64,000 bases of DNA, from the NCBI RefSeq assembly GCF_002165575.1, contig NZ_MXQF01000002.1, positions 225,599-289,598 on the forward strand. Direction: 5' to 3'. This DNA is from Pseudoalteromonas sp. A601 (GTDB taxonomy: Bacteria > Pseudomonadota > Gammaproteobacteria > Enterobacterales > Alteromonadaceae). The notes beneath the pieces were generated by a model that saw only the letters and a program-made list of their open reading frames with translations, did no database searches and was not told the origin of the DNA. The stretch's first letter is position 1. Each line of letters begins with the position of its first letter. Positions 25,739 through 35,856 of this stretch are shown here, in pieces. Made by a program: the position numbers and the translations under genes.

Positions 25739-26260
25739 TTACACTCCCCCAAAGGCATTATTTAAAATCACATTAGATACAGCGACATCAATTTTAATTG
25801 TATTACCAAACTGCGCTGGTAAGTTTTCAGGGCCAACATTAATGCTGACCAAATTATTATTAATTGAAAATGTTAACGCTTTAACTCCTGTTAAAAGTCG
25901 CTCAGCATCTGCGGCTCCGAGTTTGCACATCAAATTTTCTCCCTGCAAACTGTAAATCTCATCAACAGCCGCAGCAGACACCTCTCCAATACAAGTGATA
26001 ATACCTGTAGGTTGTTTAATAGTGATACTCAAACCATCTGCTGAAACCACCGGTAATTCGGGTGTTTGCTTGATACTACGAGTAAATACTTTGCTGGTAT
26101 ACCGTATTACTTCTTGTGCATTTTCCAGCTCTTTGCTCACCATAATCGTGCCTTTTATTGCAGAGTAAGACAGGCTTACCCCGGCTAATAAAAATGCTCC
26201 CGCAGCTAATGCAACCATTAACTCAACTAAGGTATAACCTCGATTACTTAGACCTGTCAC
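25739..26260 (-). CDS. pilW: Type IV minor pilin, PilW-like
   Basis: A 173-residue prepilin-like protein starting at GTG, with AGGATG eight bases upstream. The leader is short (MTGLSNRG), followed by YTLVELMVALAAGAFLLAGV: class III cleavage after Gly8, Glu5 present, and a long hydrophobic helix. The tail is a globular minor-pilin domain with two Cys that may form a disulphide loop. It is adjacent to pilV-like (one base) and the PilX-like gene (directly abutting). Assignment to PilW rests on position and length. Confidence 0.75.
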   Translation of the reverse strand: MTGLSNRGYTLVELMVALAAGAFLLAGVSLSYSAIKGTIMVSKELENAQEVIRYTSKVFTRSIKQTPELPVVSADGLSITIKQPTGIITCIGEVSAAAVDEIYSLQGENLMCKLGAADAERLLTGVKALTFSINNNLVSINVGPENLPAQFGNTIKIDVAVSNVILNNAFGGV

Positions 26261-26261
26261 T

Positions 26262-26666
26262 TTAAATACATCCTACTGGTAGTGCAGGAAAACTGGCATT
26301 TAAAGAAATTTGGTTCTCCGCTGAGTCCGTCATTCGTTCATCTGACCAAGCGACGCTTAGTTGCATGTCATCCGCATATACAGCAGGCAAAGTCAGTTGA
26401 TAATCACTTGTTTGAGGTCCAAGTGAAGCACGAAACCCAACGTCATTAAAAAGGTCTGGGTTAGTGACTTGGAGTTCACATAATCGCGGCCAAATGCGCT
26501 CTAACGTGTTTTGTCCTTGCACTAGTGATACTGTGTAGTTAAAACTGTTAGTCGCATATTGCAACGACTTTAATTGCGCTGCAGCAAGACCAAGTAAAGC
26601 GATACCTGCAATCACCACTGAAAGCATTACTTCTAACAATGAAAAACCATTTTGTTTCGCCATCAT
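26262..26666 (-). CDS. pilV: Type IV minor pilin, PilV-like
   Basis: About 134 residues from MMAKQNGFSLLEVMLSVV. The ATG at 26666 overlaps the fimT stop (ATGATG with TGA), so translation is coupled; an ORF extending to 26720 lies wholly within fimT and is not needed. The leader ends at Gly before FSLLEV, with Glu5 and a hydrophobic helix. The C-terminal part has LSVAWSD near residue 105, typical of PilV/GspI-like minor pilins. It precedes the PilW-like gene. Confidence 0.8.
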   Translation of the reverse strand: MMAKQNGFSLLEVMLSVVIAGIALLGLAAAQLKSLQYATNSFNYTVSLVQGQNTLERIWPRLCELQVTNPDLFNDVGFRASLGPQTSDYQLTLPAVYADDMQLSVAWSDERMTDSAENQISLNASFPALPVGCI

Positions 26667-27112
26667 GCACATGCCGCAGTTTTCTCTGCCAGCCAATTTT
26701 GACCGCTTTTTAAAATGCACAAATAGTAATCGACCGTTTTATGATTATCATCTTGAATTAAAATTTCGCTCGCTGCTGATATTTCACCACTAGCCCAGAC
26801 AGTACGATCAACTAAACCTACCGAGATACCTTGATGTTGAATTACAAATTCTTTTAAAACGGTTTCAACACCATCTACAGGGGCTTTTACTTGCCACTTA
26901 GCGCCACTGACCACTAACTTAATATCGCGATCGCGTTTTACCGCCTCACTACGAGCGTATTTATATACGCTATTCAACTGATTAGCCGTAGTCACGACAC
27001 GATCTTGCATGATTTGTTGACTAAAAGACGGAAACGCTAATAGCGCCATAATCGCAACGATCCCAACCACAATCATCAACTCTACTAAGGTAAACCCTGT
27101 TGTTTTAGCCAT
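26663..27112 (-). CDS. fimT: GspH/FimT-family pseudopilin
   Basis: About 149 residues starting MAKTTGFTLVELMIVVG, with GGGAG eight bases upstream; the ORF continues to 27127 but that start lacks a site. Short leader, Glu5, hydrophobic helix, then the GspH/FimT body with YARSEAVKRDRDIKLVVSG (about 42-60) typical of the family. A C-terminal Cys pair is present. It follows pilE by two bases and overlaps pilV. Confidence 0.85.
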   Translation of the reverse strand: MAKTTGFTLVELMIVVGIVAIMALLAFPSFSQQIMQDRVVTTANQLNSVYKYARSEAVKRDRDIKLVVSGAKWQVKAPVDGVETVLKEFVIQHQGISVGLVDRTVWASGEISAASEILIQDDNHKTVDYYLCILKSGQNWLAEKTAACA

Positions 27113-27114
27113 TA

Positions 27115-27549
27115 TTACTCCCAACAACCATTGGCATCAGCAGCCTGTGTGCCATCATGCTTTATGGCTAATGCTCCACAGCGATCTCCCGCTTGAGCTG
27201 TGCCCCCCTTTGGTGTTGCTGTTAATGTGAATGCCCGACTTTTAAAATTTGCATTGGCAGCACCACCTGCAGCACGATCAAATGCGACATAGGTAAAAGT
27301 ATAAAATTCAGTATTCGTCGCAGTATCAAAAGTATTGGGATAGCCACCATTACGCGAATAAATACGTTCTAATACAGCTCCATGCTGTAGCATCACCTGC
27401 TGAATATCGGCACGACGACTACGTTGCATATGCTCAGTATAAGAAGGCATAGCAACACTGTATAAAATACCTAAAATTGCCACAACAATTAATAATTCAA
27501 CTAATGTGAAACCTGTAAGCTTTACATTATTTACTGTCAGATCTTTCAA
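27115..27549 (-). CDS. pilE: Type IV pilin, PilE-like
   Basis: A 144-residue pilin starting at TTG with AAGGA eight bases before it; the ATG in that stretch is out of frame. The leader ends at Gly, followed by FTLVELLIVVAILGIL with Glu5. The body has SRRADIQQVMLQHGAVLERIY and paired Cys (DRCGALAI ... GCWE), which match the PilE/ComP class with a C-terminal disulphide. It is first in the five-gene minor-pilin operon. It could be the minor pilin PilE of the FimU-PilVWXE set and not the major pilin. Confidence 0.83.
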   Translation of the reverse strand: MKDLTVNNVKLTGFTLVELLIVVAILGILYSVAMPSYTEHMQRSRRADIQQVMLQHGAVLERIYSRNGGYPNTFDTATNTEFYTFTYVAFDRAAGGAANANFKSRAFTLTATPKGGTAQAGDRCGALAIKHDGTQAADANGCWE

Positions 27550-27787
27550 TTTCTACATCCTTAACACTATGCCCAGTGCACAAACAATATACAGTGACAA
27601 CGCTGTCAATGTCAAGATCTTGTAATCTTATAACAATGTAGTTACATTATTCTAAGTATAAACTATTGATTTTTATTTTTTGGATTTAGATCAAACAAGG
27701 TAGAGACGTTATCTAAAAAAGGAACTTTAATGTATTGCGGTTAAATTTAAGCAATCACCCAATCGAGGTGCGAGTGATATAATAAAT

Positions 27788-27819
27788 AAAAAAGCCGTAC
27801 TTTTCAGCACGGCTTTTTC
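27788..27819 (-). terminator. Terminator of the rpsF-priB-rpsR-rplI operon
   Basis: A stem AGCCGT / ACGGCT (with further pairing inside the loop) is flanked by T runs on both strands, 15 bases after the rplI stop on the minus strand. Confidence 0.82.
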
Positions 27820-27833
27820 GCTTAATTTAAAAA

Positions 27834-28286
27834 TTAAGCTTCAGCGATCACGATTACTTTGATAGTAGCCGTTACGTCTGAGTGTACTGCGATTGCAACG
27901 TCAAATTCGCCTGTCTCACGGATAGTACCTAGAGGTAAACGAACTTCTGATTTAGCAACTTCAACACCAACAGCTGAGATAGCGTCAGCGATGTCACGAG
28001 TACCGATTGAACCGAATAATTTACCTTCGTCACCAGCTTTAGAAACTAGTGTAACTTCCGCTAATGCTTCAAGTTTATCAGCGCGTGCTTGTGCAGCAAC
28101 AAGCTGTTCAGCGATTTTCGCTTCAAGCTCTGCACGACGTGCGTCAAAAGTTTCAATGTTAGCTTTAGTTGCAGGAACTGCCTTACCTTGCGGGAAAAGG
28201 AAGTTACGTGCGAAGCCAGATTTAACAACAACCTGGTCACCTAGGCCACCTAGGTTAGCGATCTTATCTAGTAGAATAACTTGCAT
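27834..28286 (-). CDS. rplI: 50S ribosomal protein L9
   Basis: A 150-residue L9 of standard length, starting [19 protein letters not shown] with [13 protein letters not shown], the family signature. The C-terminal domain ends [11 protein letters not shown]. It is last in the conserved rpsF-priB-rpsR-rplI operon and is followed by a terminator. Confidence 0.98.
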   Translation of the reverse strand: MQVILLDKIANLGGLGDQVVVKSGFARNFLFPQGKAVPATKANIETFDARRAELEAKIAEQLVAAQARADKLEALAEVTLVSKAGDEGKLFGSIGTRDIADAISAVGVEVAKSEVRLPLGTIRETGEFDVAIAVHSDVTATIKVIVIAEA

Positions 28287-28321
28287 GTTTCTACACCTTT
28301 TAAAAACTGTTAATCCGCTGC

Positions 28322-28549
28322 TTACTTATGTAAGTCAGTGTATGGAAGAAGGGCTAAGTAGCGAGCACGCTTAATAGCAGTTGCTAGCTGGCGCTGGTAT
28401 TTAGCGCTTGTACCTGTGATACGGCTAGGTACGATTTTGCCACTTTCTGTAACATAGTTTCTAAGAGTAGCTAGATCTTTATAATCGATTTGTTGTACGC
28501 CTTCCGCTTTAAAGCGGCAGAACTTACGACGTCTGAAATAACGTGCCAT
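28322..28549 (-). CDS. rpsR: 30S ribosomal protein S18
   Basis: A 75-residue S18 with [17 protein letters not shown] and [21 protein letters not shown], both diagnostic. GAGGAA precedes the ATG. The gene lies between priB and rplI. Confidence 0.98.
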
Positions 28550-28561
28550 GAGATAAATTCC

Positions 28562-28888
28562 TCAATTAATTCTTTCTATATGCTGAGCATGCAAAACCAA
28601 TTGGCTAAGGCCGTTACGGCCTTCGTGGCGATTTAAAAAACCACTCACTTGCAATGCCTGCCCAACGTGCAAATGTTGAGTCTGTTGTTGCATTTGCTTA
28701 CCACTAGCAACCACTTGAAGTCTGACATAACTATTACGGTTAAGGTCTGCTTCAATTTGCATCGATTTATGTTCTACAACAAAAATACAATGCGGGATAC
28801 CAGCAGGGCTTTGGCTATATTTGGGCGTTTTACAAACGACTCCAGATAATGTCAGTTGATTCATATAAGGGTTAAGCTTTTGGCTCAT
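28562..28888 (-). CDS. priB: Primosomal replication protein N (PriB)
   Basis: A 108-residue OB-fold protein. NQLTLSGVVCKTPKYSQSPAGIPHCIFVVEH aligns in pattern with the start of E. coli PriB; in this answer I cite only its motifs SGVVC and GIPHC. A second ATG at 28864 (MNQLTLSG) would give the shorter family-like start, but neither site has a strong ribosome-binding sequence. PriB helps restart replication with PriA. Its place between rpsF and rpsR is conserved. Confidence 0.93.
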   Translation of the reverse strand: MSQKLNPYMNQLTLSGVVCKTPKYSQSPAGIPHCIFVVEHKSMQIEADLNRNSYVRLQVVASGKQMQQQTQHLHVGQALQVSGFLNRHEGRNGLSQLVLHAQHIERIN

Positions 28889-28932
28889 CTTAATAACTCA
28901 ACTGCACAGCGCCATGCTTGGACTCAAAACAA

Positions 28933-29274
28933 TTAAGCAGCTGGTGCTTCTTTCTTCTCTTCTCTTACAAGAGGAGACGCTTCAGTTACAGCGTTTTTAG
29001 TACGCATAACTAAGTTACGAAGCACTGCATCGTTGTAGCGGAAAGTAGTTTCTAGCTCGCTGATTACTTCAGTTGGTGCTTCAACGTTCATAAGAACATA
29101 ATGAGCTTTATGAAGCTTGTTGATTGGGTAAGCCAATTGACGACGGCCCCAGTCTTCAAGACGGTGGATAGTACCACCAGCTTCAGTGATAGAACCAGTA
29201 TAACGTTCGATCATACCAGCAACTTGCTCACTCTGATCAGGGTGAACCATGAATACGATTTCGTAATGACGCAT
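28933..29274 (-). CDS. rpsF: 30S ribosomal protein S6
   Basis: A 113-residue S6 starting [18 protein letters not shown], with AAGGA before the ATG. Core motif [15 protein letters not shown] is present. E. coli S6 ends in Glu-Glu, to which RimK adds Glu; here the tail is KKEAPAA, with no terminal Glu. That is notable because rimK is encoded at 13832-14737. First gene of the operon. Confidence 0.98.
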   Translation of the reverse strand: MRHYEIVFMVHPDQSEQVAGMIERYTGSITEAGGTIHRLEDWGRRQLAYPINKLHKAHYVLMNVEAPTEVISELETTFRYNDAVLRNLVMRTKNAVTEASPLVREEKKEAPAA

Positions 29275-29470
29275 GGATATTCCTTACGGTTAATAGAGCC
29301 TTCTACCGTTTCAGCCAGTCGGTTTAAGGCAAGGAATTAATATTAATTAGGCCGAAATGAGCGCGCATTTTACGCTTAGTTGGATAATTAAGCAATAAAT
29401 ATTTTAGGTTAGCTACCAGCTACAAAATTTTTCTCATATTAACTTAGTTGCCAAGAGAGCTTGTCTTTTA

Positions 29471-29500
29471 CTGACGGCTGACGGCTGACGGCTGACGGCT
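29471..29500. repeat. Short tandem repeat, 4 x CTGACGG
   Basis: Four exact copies of the 7-base unit CTGACGG, plus two further bases, lie between rpsF and the lpdA terminator. No ORF covers it. Likely to vary in copy number. Confidence 0.9.
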
Positions 29501-29507
29501 ATAAAAA

Positions 29508-29537
29508 CAAAAAACCCAAGCACAGGCTTGGGTTTTT
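29508..29537 (-). terminator. Terminator of lpdA
   Basis: A perfect 7-bp stem (CCCAAGC / GCTTGGG, loop ACAG) flanked by A and T runs, 24 bases after the lpdA stop on the minus strand; it can work in both directions. Confidence 0.85.
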
Positions 29538-29560
29538 AAACAATTAACTACAAAAACAGC

Positions 29561-30988
29561 TTACTTCTTCTTTTTAACTGCTTTTTTGTTTGGTAAATCA
29601 GTGATTGAACCTTCAAAGATTTCAGCAGCAAGACCGATTGATTCGTTCAATGTTGGGTGAGCATGAATGGTAAGCGCTAAGTCTTCGCCATCTGCACCCA
29701 TTTCAACTGCTAAGCCGATTTCGCCAAGCATTTCACCTGCGTTAATACCAACCATAGCACCACCAATTACGCGGCCACTGTCTTTATCAAAGATAAGCTT
29801 AGTTTGACCTTCTGTACGAGCAGATGCAATTGCACGACCTGATGCAGCCCACGGGAATACCGCAGTTTCGATGCTTAGGCCTTGCTCTTTTGCTTCTTTC
29901 TCAGTTACACCAACCCAAGCGATTTCTGGATCAGTATACGCGATTGAAGGAATACATTTAGGGTCAAAGAAGTGTTTTTGACCTGAGATAACTTCAGCAG
30001 CAACGTGTGCTTCGTGAACCGCTTTATGCGCAAGCATAGGCTGACCAACAATGTCACCAATCGCGAAGATGTGGTTAACGTTTGTTTTAAGCTGCTTATC
30101 AACATTAATGAAGCCACGCTCATCAACGTTAACGCCCGCTTTGTCAGCATCAAGTAATTTGCCGTTTGGTGTACGACCAACAGCAACAAGTACTTTGTCG
30201 TAACGTACAGGCTCTGCCGGTGCATTTTTACCTTCAAACGTTACATATAAACCGTCGTCTTTTGCTTCAACGCCAGTTACTTTTGTAGAAAGCATTACGT
30301 TGAACTTTTTGCTCACGTATTTTTGATAAATCTTGATTACGTCTTTATCTGCTGCTGGTACTAATTGATCAGCAAATTCAACTACGTCGATGTCAGAGCC
30401 AAGAGCACGGTACACAGTACCCATTTCAAGACCAATGATACCACCACCTAATACAAGTAGTTTTTCTGGTACATCTTTAAGCTCTAATGCGCCAGTTGAA
30501 TCAATTACACGGTCATCTTCAGGGATGAAAGGTAGGTTAACTGGTTGAGAGCCCGCTGCGATAATAGCATTATCGAACGTGATTGTAGTTTTGCCGTCTG
30601 CGCCTTCAACGTCAAGGGTGTTGCTGCCAGTGAATTTACCGTAACCGTAAACTACTTTCACTTTACGCATTTTAGCCATGCCGTCTAGGCCGCCAGTTAG
30701 CTGACCAATAACAGACTCTTTCCATGAGCGGATTTTGTCTAAATCGATTTCAGGCTTACCAAAAGTAACACCATGAGATGACATTTCAGCTGCGTCATCA
30801 ATTACTTTAGCTACGTGTAATAGTGCTTTTGAAGGGATACAACCCACATTAAGACATACACCGCCTAATGTGTCGCGAGATTCTACTAATGTAACTTCTA
30901 AGCCCAAGTCAGCAGCACGGAAAGCCGCAGAGTAACCACCAGGACCACCGCCTAGTATAACAACTTGAGTTTTTAATTCGTTGCTCAT
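29561..30988 (-). CDS. lpdA: Dihydrolipoamide dehydrogenase (E3)
   Basis: A 475-residue flavoprotein. FAD-binding GGGPGGYS (about 13-20), redox-active Cys45 and Cys50 in GGVCLNVGCIPS, NAD-binding GGGIIGLEMG (about 182-191) and the C-terminal HAHPTLNES, whose His is the active-site base of the partner chain. It regenerates lipoate for the pyruvate and probably 2-oxoglutarate dehydrogenases. A terminator separates it from aceF, so it probably also has its own promoter. Confidence 0.98.
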   Translation of the reverse strand: MSNELKTQVVILGGGPGGYSAAFRAADLGLEVTLVESRDTLGGVCLNVGCIPSKALLHVAKVIDDAAEMSSHGVTFGKPEIDLDKIRSWKESVIGQLTGGLDGMAKMRKVKVVYGYGKFTGSNTLDVEGADGKTTITFDNAIIAAGSQPVNLPFIPEDDRVIDSTGALELKDVPEKLLVLGGGIIGLEMGTVYRALGSDIDVVEFADQLVPAADKDVIKIYQKYVSKKFNVMLSTKVTGVEAKDDGLYVTFEGKNAPAEPVRYDKVLVAVGRTPNGKLLDADKAGVNVDERGFINVDKQLKTNVNHIFAIGDIVGQPMLAHKAVHEAHVAAEVISGQKHFFDPKCIPSIAYTDPEIAWVGVTEKEAKEQGLSIETAVFPWAASGRAIASARTEGQTKLIFDKDSGRVIGGAMVGINAGEMLGEIGLAVEMGADGEDLALTIHAHPTLNESIGLAAEIFEGSITDLPNKKAVKKKK

Positions 30989-31115
30989 GCTTTTACCTTA
31001 ATTGTTTGAACGGGACACTGCCCTAAAGTTTAACTGCCATGTTTCTGCATGGGCAGAAAGTCAGAGCAGATCAAAAATTTATGCAAAGTATACAAAGATT
31101 GTATCATTGCAAATG

Positions 31116-31150
31116 GTAAAAATCCCAGCTAAAAACAACTGGCTGGGATT
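31116..31150 (-). terminator. Terminator after aceF
   Basis: A perfect 9-bp stem (AATCCCAGC / GCTGGGATT) followed on the minus strand by TTTTT, 34 bases after the aceF stop and before lpdA. Confidence 0.8.
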
Positions 31151-31183
31151 TGATTCTATTTATTTAGCTACATGCATCAATTA

Positions 31184-33082
31184 TTACATTACTAGTTGAC
31201 GAATATCACTCATGTAACTTGCAAGGGTTACAGTAAAGCGTGCTGCTAGTGCACCGTCAATCACCCTATGGTCGTATGACATTGAAAGTGGAACCATTAA
31301 TTTAGGTTCAAATTCTTTACCATTCCATTTTGGTTTCATTTCAGATTTAGATACACCTAAAATAGCAACCTCTGGCGCATTAACGATTGGTGTAAATGCA
31401 GTACCACCAATGCCACCAAGGCTTGAAATAGTAAAACAGCCACCTTGCATGTCAGATGCCGTTAACTTGCCTTCACGCGCTTTAACAGATACTTCCATTA
31501 ATTCACGTGATAGCTCAATGATGCCTTTTTTATCAACATCTTTGAATACTGGTACTACAAGACCATTTGGCGTATCGACAGCAACACCAATATTGATGTA
31601 CTTTTTAAGGATTAAGCTTTCACCATATTCAGATAAAGACGAGTTAAATGTAGGGAAGTCAGCCAATGCTTTTGCTGCTGCTTTCATTACAAAAACTAAA
31701 GGTGTAATTTTAACACCTAGCTTTTTCTTCTCTGCTAGCGCGTTTTGTTCTTTACGGAACGCCTCAAGGCTAGTGATATCTGCTTCATCAAATTGTGTAA
31801 CGTGAGGGATTTGTACCCAGTTACGGTGTAAGTTTTTACCAGATAGCTTTTGAATACGAGACAGCTTTTTCTCTTCGATTTCACCAAACTTGGCGAAATC
31901 AACTTTTGGCCATGGAATTAAACCAAGCTCACCGCCACCCGCGTTGCCTTTGCCCGCAGATAACTGACCAGACTCAACTTGCTTAACTAAGTTTTTAACA
32001 TAGTTTTGCACGTCTTCTTTAACAACACGGTTTTTACGACCAGAGCCTTTTACGTTCGCAAGGTTAATACCAAACTCACGGGCTAAACGGCGAACAACTG
32101 GCGATGCATGAGCATAAGCACTGTTGTTCTCAAAGCTTTCATTACTGGCTTTTGCTGGTGCTGCTTGCTCTGGTGCAGGTTTTGATTCTGCTTTTGGCGC
32201 TGGCGCTGATTTTTCTGCAGGAGCTGAAGCTGGTGCGCTACCGGCAACTTCAAAAACAAAAATAAGTGAACCGGTCGATACTTTATCGCCTGTGGCTACT
32301 TTTATTTCTTTCACTGTGCCTGCAAACGGTGCAGGTACTTCCATTGCCGCTTTATCGCCTTCAACGTTTAAGATTGATTGATCTTCTTCAACCTTGTCGC
32401 CAACCGCAACCATGACTTCAGTTACTTCAACTTCGTCACCGCCAATATCTGGCACGTTGACTTCTTTGCTGCTTGACTGAGCACTTGCTGCTGGTGCAGA
32501 TTCTTGTGCTGGTTCGTCTTGTGCAGGTGCAGCTGACTCGCTACCAGCGATTTCAAAAACAAATACTAAAGAGCCTGTTTTTACTTTATCGCCAGTCGCA
32601 ATTTTAATTTCTTTAACAGTACCTGCGAACGGTGCAGGCACTTCCATCGCGGCTTTGTCGCCTTCAACGTTTAAGATAGATTGCTCTTCTTCAACGCTAT
32701 CGCCCACTGCAACCATGATTTCGGTTACTTCAACTTCATCATCACCGATATCTGGTACGGTCACTTCTTTGGTCGTTGAGCCTGAAGAGGCAGCAGGAGC
32801 TGCGTCTTCAGATTGAGCCGGAGCTTCTGGCGCTTTTTCTTCGCCAGCGCTTTCGCCTTCAAAAATCATAATTAAAGAGCCCGTGGTAACCGTGTCACCT
32901 TCGCTTACTTTAATTTCTTTAACTGTACCCGCTTGAGCAGCTGGTACTTCCATTGAGGCTTTATCGCCTTCAACAGTAAGAAGTGATTGGTCAACTTCAA
33001 CAACGTCGCCAACACTTACTAAGATTTCGGTTACTTCGACTTCATCACCACCGATATCTGGTACATTAATTTCAATACTCAT
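31184..33082 (-). CDS. aceF: Pyruvate dehydrogenase E2, dihydrolipoamide acetyltransferase
   Basis: A 632-residue E2 with three lipoyl domains. The lipoylated lysines are Lys41, Lys143 and Lys244 in the repeats [18 protein letters not shown] and GDKAAMEVP. The second and third domains are nearly identical. Ala/Pro/Glu-rich linkers separate them. A peripheral subunit-binding domain (about 325-365, [20 protein letters not shown]) is followed by the catalytic acyltransferase domain ending with [10 protein letters not shown]. Start is 11 bases after aceE. Length matches E. coli AceF (three lipoyls). Confidence 0.98.
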   Translation of the reverse strand: MSIEINVPDIGGDEVEVTEILVSVGDVVEVDQSLLTVEGDKASMEVPAAQAGTVKEIKVSEGDTVTTGSLIMIFEGESAGEEKAPEAPAQSEDAAPAASSGSTTKEVTVPDIGDDEVEVTEIMVAVGDSVEEEQSILNVEGDKAAMEVPAPFAGTVKEIKIATGDKVKTGSLVFVFEIAGSESAAPAQDEPAQESAPAASAQSSSKEVNVPDIGGDEVEVTEVMVAVGDKVEEDQSILNVEGDKAAMEVPAPFAGTVKEIKVATGDKVSTGSLIFVFEVAGSAPASAPAEKSAPAPKAESKPAPEQAAPAKASNESFENNSAYAHASPVVRRLAREFGINLANVKGSGRKNRVVKEDVQNYVKNLVKQVESGQLSAGKGNAGGGELGLIPWPKVDFAKFGEIEEKKLSRIQKLSGKNLHRNWVQIPHVTQFDEADITSLEAFRKEQNALAEKKKLGVKITPLVFVMKAAAKALADFPTFNSSLSEYGESLILKKYINIGVAVDTPNGLVVPVFKDVDKKGIIELSRELMEVSVKAREGKLTASDMQGGCFTISSLGGIGGTAFTPIVNAPEVAILGVSKSEMKPKWNGKEFEPKLMVPLSMSYDHRVIDGALAARFTVTLASYMSDIRQLVM

Positions 33083-33093
33083 TGCAAAACCTC

Positions 33094-35760
33094 TTAAGCG
33101 TACAGTGGGTTAAGTTTGTTAGTGTCGATGTCGAACTTCTTAAGTGCTTCAACAACCACTGACTTTTCAACTTCACCACGTTTAGCAAGTTCAGATAACG
33201 TAGCAACAACAACATAACCTGCGTTAACTTCAAAGTGACGACGTAAGTTTTCACGGCTGTCTGAACGACCGTAACCGTCAGTACCTAACACTTTGTAGTT
33301 GCTGCTAGGAATGAAAGAACGCGCTTGCTCAGCGTAGTTTTTCATGTAATCCGTTGCAGCAACTGTCACTGAATCATTTAATACGCTAGTGATGTAAGCA
33401 GTTTTTTGCTCACCTTCAGGGTTAAGCATGTTTGAACGCTCAACGTCTTGACCATCACGAGTAAGTTCGTTGAATGACGTTACAGAGAAAACATCTGATG
33501 CAATGCCATAGTCATCACTTAAGATAGCTGCCGCTTTACGTACTTCAGTCATGATAGTACCTGAGCTTAGCAACTGTACGTTGGCTTTTTTGCCTTCGTA
33601 GCTTTCAAGCTTATAAATACCTTTACGAATACCTTCTTCAGCACCTTCAGGCATTGCTGGTTGCGCGTAATTTTCATTCATTAGCGTTAGGTAGTAGTAA
33701 ATGTTTTCTTGATCTTCACCGTACATACGACGAATACCATCTTGAATGATCACCGCTACTTCGTACGCATACGTTGGGTCATAAGAGATACAGTTAGGTA
33801 CAGTGTTTGCAAGAATATGGCTGTGACCATCTTCGTGCTGTAGACCTTCACCATTTAGTGTTGTACGACCCGCCGTTGCACCGAGTAAGAAACCACGTGC
33901 TTGTTGGTCACCCGCCATCCATGCCATATCGCCAACACGTTGGAAACCGAACATTGAATAGTAGATGTAAAATGGGATCATTGGTAAGTCATTCGTGCTG
34001 TAAGACGTTGCCGCAGCAACCCACGATGACATTGCGCCTAACTCATTGATACCTTCTTGCAGTACCTGACCTGATGTGGCTTCTTTATAGTAAGAAACAA
34101 TATCACGGTCTTGTGGCGTGTAGTTTTGGCCATGCGGGTTATAAATACCGATTTGACGGAATAAACCTTCCATACCAAATGTACGCGCTTCATCAGCAAT
34201 GATTGGCACGATGTTTTTGCCAATACCTTTGTCTTTTAGTAACACGTTAAGTGCACGCACAAAGCCCATTGTTGTTGAAATATCACGCTTTTGCTCTTCA
34301 AGTAATGGCTTGAATGCTTCTACTTCTGGTAGCTGTAGTTTTTCAGAGAAATTAGGGATACGAGTAGGTGTATAACCTTCTAAGTCTTTACGACGAGCAT
34401 GTAAGTACTTGTACTCTTCAGAGCCTTCTTCAAGCTCTAAGTAAGGTAAGTCTTTAATTGCTTCATCAGACACAAGATCTTGTAGACCTAAACGCGAACG
34501 TAAGTGTTCAACATGTGTCATGTCCATTTTCTTAACTTGGTGAGCAATATTTTTACCTTCAGCCGCTTCACCCATGCCGTAACCTTTTACAGTTTTAGCT
34601 AAGATAACCGTTGGACGGTCATTTGTTTGTTCAGCTTTTTTGAATGCAGCGTATAGTTTAGATGGCTCATGACCACCACGCTTAAGCGCAAAAATTTCGT
34701 CATCTGTCATATCAGCAACAAGTGCTGCTGTTTCAGGGTAACGACCAAAGAAGTGTTCACGTACGTAAGCACCGTCTTTCGCTTTATATGTTTGGTAATC
34801 ACCATCGATAGTTTCGTTCATCAATTGTAATAACTTACCCGTTGTATCTTTAGCAAGTAAGATATCCCAACCACTGCCCCATACAACTTTAATTACGTTC
34901 CAGCCAGCACCTTTGAATAGACCTTCAAGCTCTTGAATGATCTTACCGTTACCCATTACTGGGCCATCTAAGCGTTGTAAGTTACAGTTGATTAGATAGC
35001 AAAGGTTATCTAACTTCTCACGAGCAGCAAAAGAGATAGCACCACGTGATTCTGGCTCATCCATTTCACCATCACCTAAAAACGCGTATACACGTTGGTT
35101 TTTAGTATTTTTTAAGCCTCGACCATCTAAGTATTTTAAGAAACGCGCTTGATAAATAGACGCGATAGGACCAAGGCCCATAGATACTGTAGGGAACTGC
35201 CAAAACTCAGGCATTAACTTAGGGTGAGGGTATGATGGCAAACCGTTACCGTCTACTTCTTGGCGGAAATTATCTAACTGGGCAGCAGATAAACGACCTT
35301 CAACAAATGCACGTGCGTAGATACCTGGAGAAATATGACCTTGGTAATAAACTAAGTCACCACCGTCTACGTCATTCGGTGCTTTAAAGAAATGGTTAAA
35401 ACACACTTCATAAAAAGCAGCAGAAGACTGATAAGACGCCATATGGCCGCCTAAGTCGAGATCTTTTTTCGATGCACGCAATACAATCATGATCGCGTTC
35501 CAACGAATAATAGAACGAATACGGCGCTCAAGGTTAACATCCCCTGGGTAAGCAGGCTCTTGTTCTACCGGAATCGTATTAACGTAGTTTGTGTTGATGC
35601 CTGTAGGCATATCAACACCGTCTAAACGGGCTTGCTCTAATACTTGCTCAAGTAAAAACTGAGCACGTTCAACACCTTCTTCACGCACAACTGATTCAAG
35701 AGCTTGTAACCACTCTTGTGTTTCTAGCGCGTCTACGTCAATTTTATTGACTTCAGACAT
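33094..35760 (-). CDS. aceE: Pyruvate dehydrogenase E1 (homodimeric)
   Basis: An 888-residue homodimeric-type E1, the normal gammaproteobacterial length. The thiamine diphosphate motif [10 protein letters not shown] (about 230) ends with [12 protein letters not shown], and the N-terminus shows the [15 protein letters not shown] helix. It decarboxylates pyruvate and acetylates the lipoyl groups of AceF. Starts 11 bases upstream of aceF and probably follows pdhR in one transcript. No PdhR box is evident in the 96-base pdhR-aceE gap. Confidence 0.98.
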   Translation of the reverse strand: MSEVNKIDVDALETQEWLQALESVVREEGVERAQFLLEQVLEQARLDGVDMPTGINTNYVNTIPVEQEPAYPGDVNLERRIRSIIRWNAIMIVLRASKKDLDLGGHMASYQSSAAFYEVCFNHFFKAPNDVDGGDLVYYQGHISPGIYARAFVEGRLSAAQLDNFRQEVDGNGLPSYPHPKLMPEFWQFPTVSMGLGPIASIYQARFLKYLDGRGLKNTKNQRVYAFLGDGEMDEPESRGAISFAAREKLDNLCYLINCNLQRLDGPVMGNGKIIQELEGLFKGAGWNVIKVVWGSGWDILLAKDTTGKLLQLMNETIDGDYQTYKAKDGAYVREHFFGRYPETAALVADMTDDEIFALKRGGHEPSKLYAAFKKAEQTNDRPTVILAKTVKGYGMGEAAEGKNIAHQVKKMDMTHVEHLRSRLGLQDLVSDEAIKDLPYLELEEGSEEYKYLHARRKDLEGYTPTRIPNFSEKLQLPEVEAFKPLLEEQKRDISTTMGFVRALNVLLKDKGIGKNIVPIIADEARTFGMEGLFRQIGIYNPHGQNYTPQDRDIVSYYKEATSGQVLQEGINELGAMSSWVAAATSYSTNDLPMIPFYIYYSMFGFQRVGDMAWMAGDQQARGFLLGATAGRTTLNGEGLQHEDGHSHILANTVPNCISYDPTYAYEVAVIIQDGIRRMYGEDQENIYYYLTLMNENYAQPAMPEGAEEGIRKGIYKLESYEGKKANVQLLSSGTIMTEVRKAAAILSDDYGIASDVFSVTSFNELTRDGQDVERSNMLNPEGEQKTAYITSVLNDSVTVAATDYMKNYAEQARSFIPSSNYKVLGTDGYGRSDSRENLRRHFEVNAGYVVVATLSELAKRGEVEKSVVVEALKKFDIDTNKLNPLYA

Positions 35761-35856
35761 ACGGAGGTTTCCTTATGTTTAAAATACGAATGTTTTTAAT
35801 TAATACTGTGTATTGTGTGTTTCAATACCGTACTTGGTTAAATTATTATCTTGTTT

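Noticed and set aside
26667..26720. N-terminal extension of the PilV-like protein
   Set aside because: These codons lie inside fimT, and a prepilin leader should be short; the ATGA-coupled start at 26666 is preferred.
27859..28374. 171-codon plus-strand frame across rplI and rpsR
   Set aside because: Antisense to two ribosomal protein genes and composed of low-complexity Ser/Ala/Thr.
29471..29500. CRISPR-like repeat
   Set aside because: The units are contiguous 7-base copies with no spacers, so it is a plain tandem repeat.
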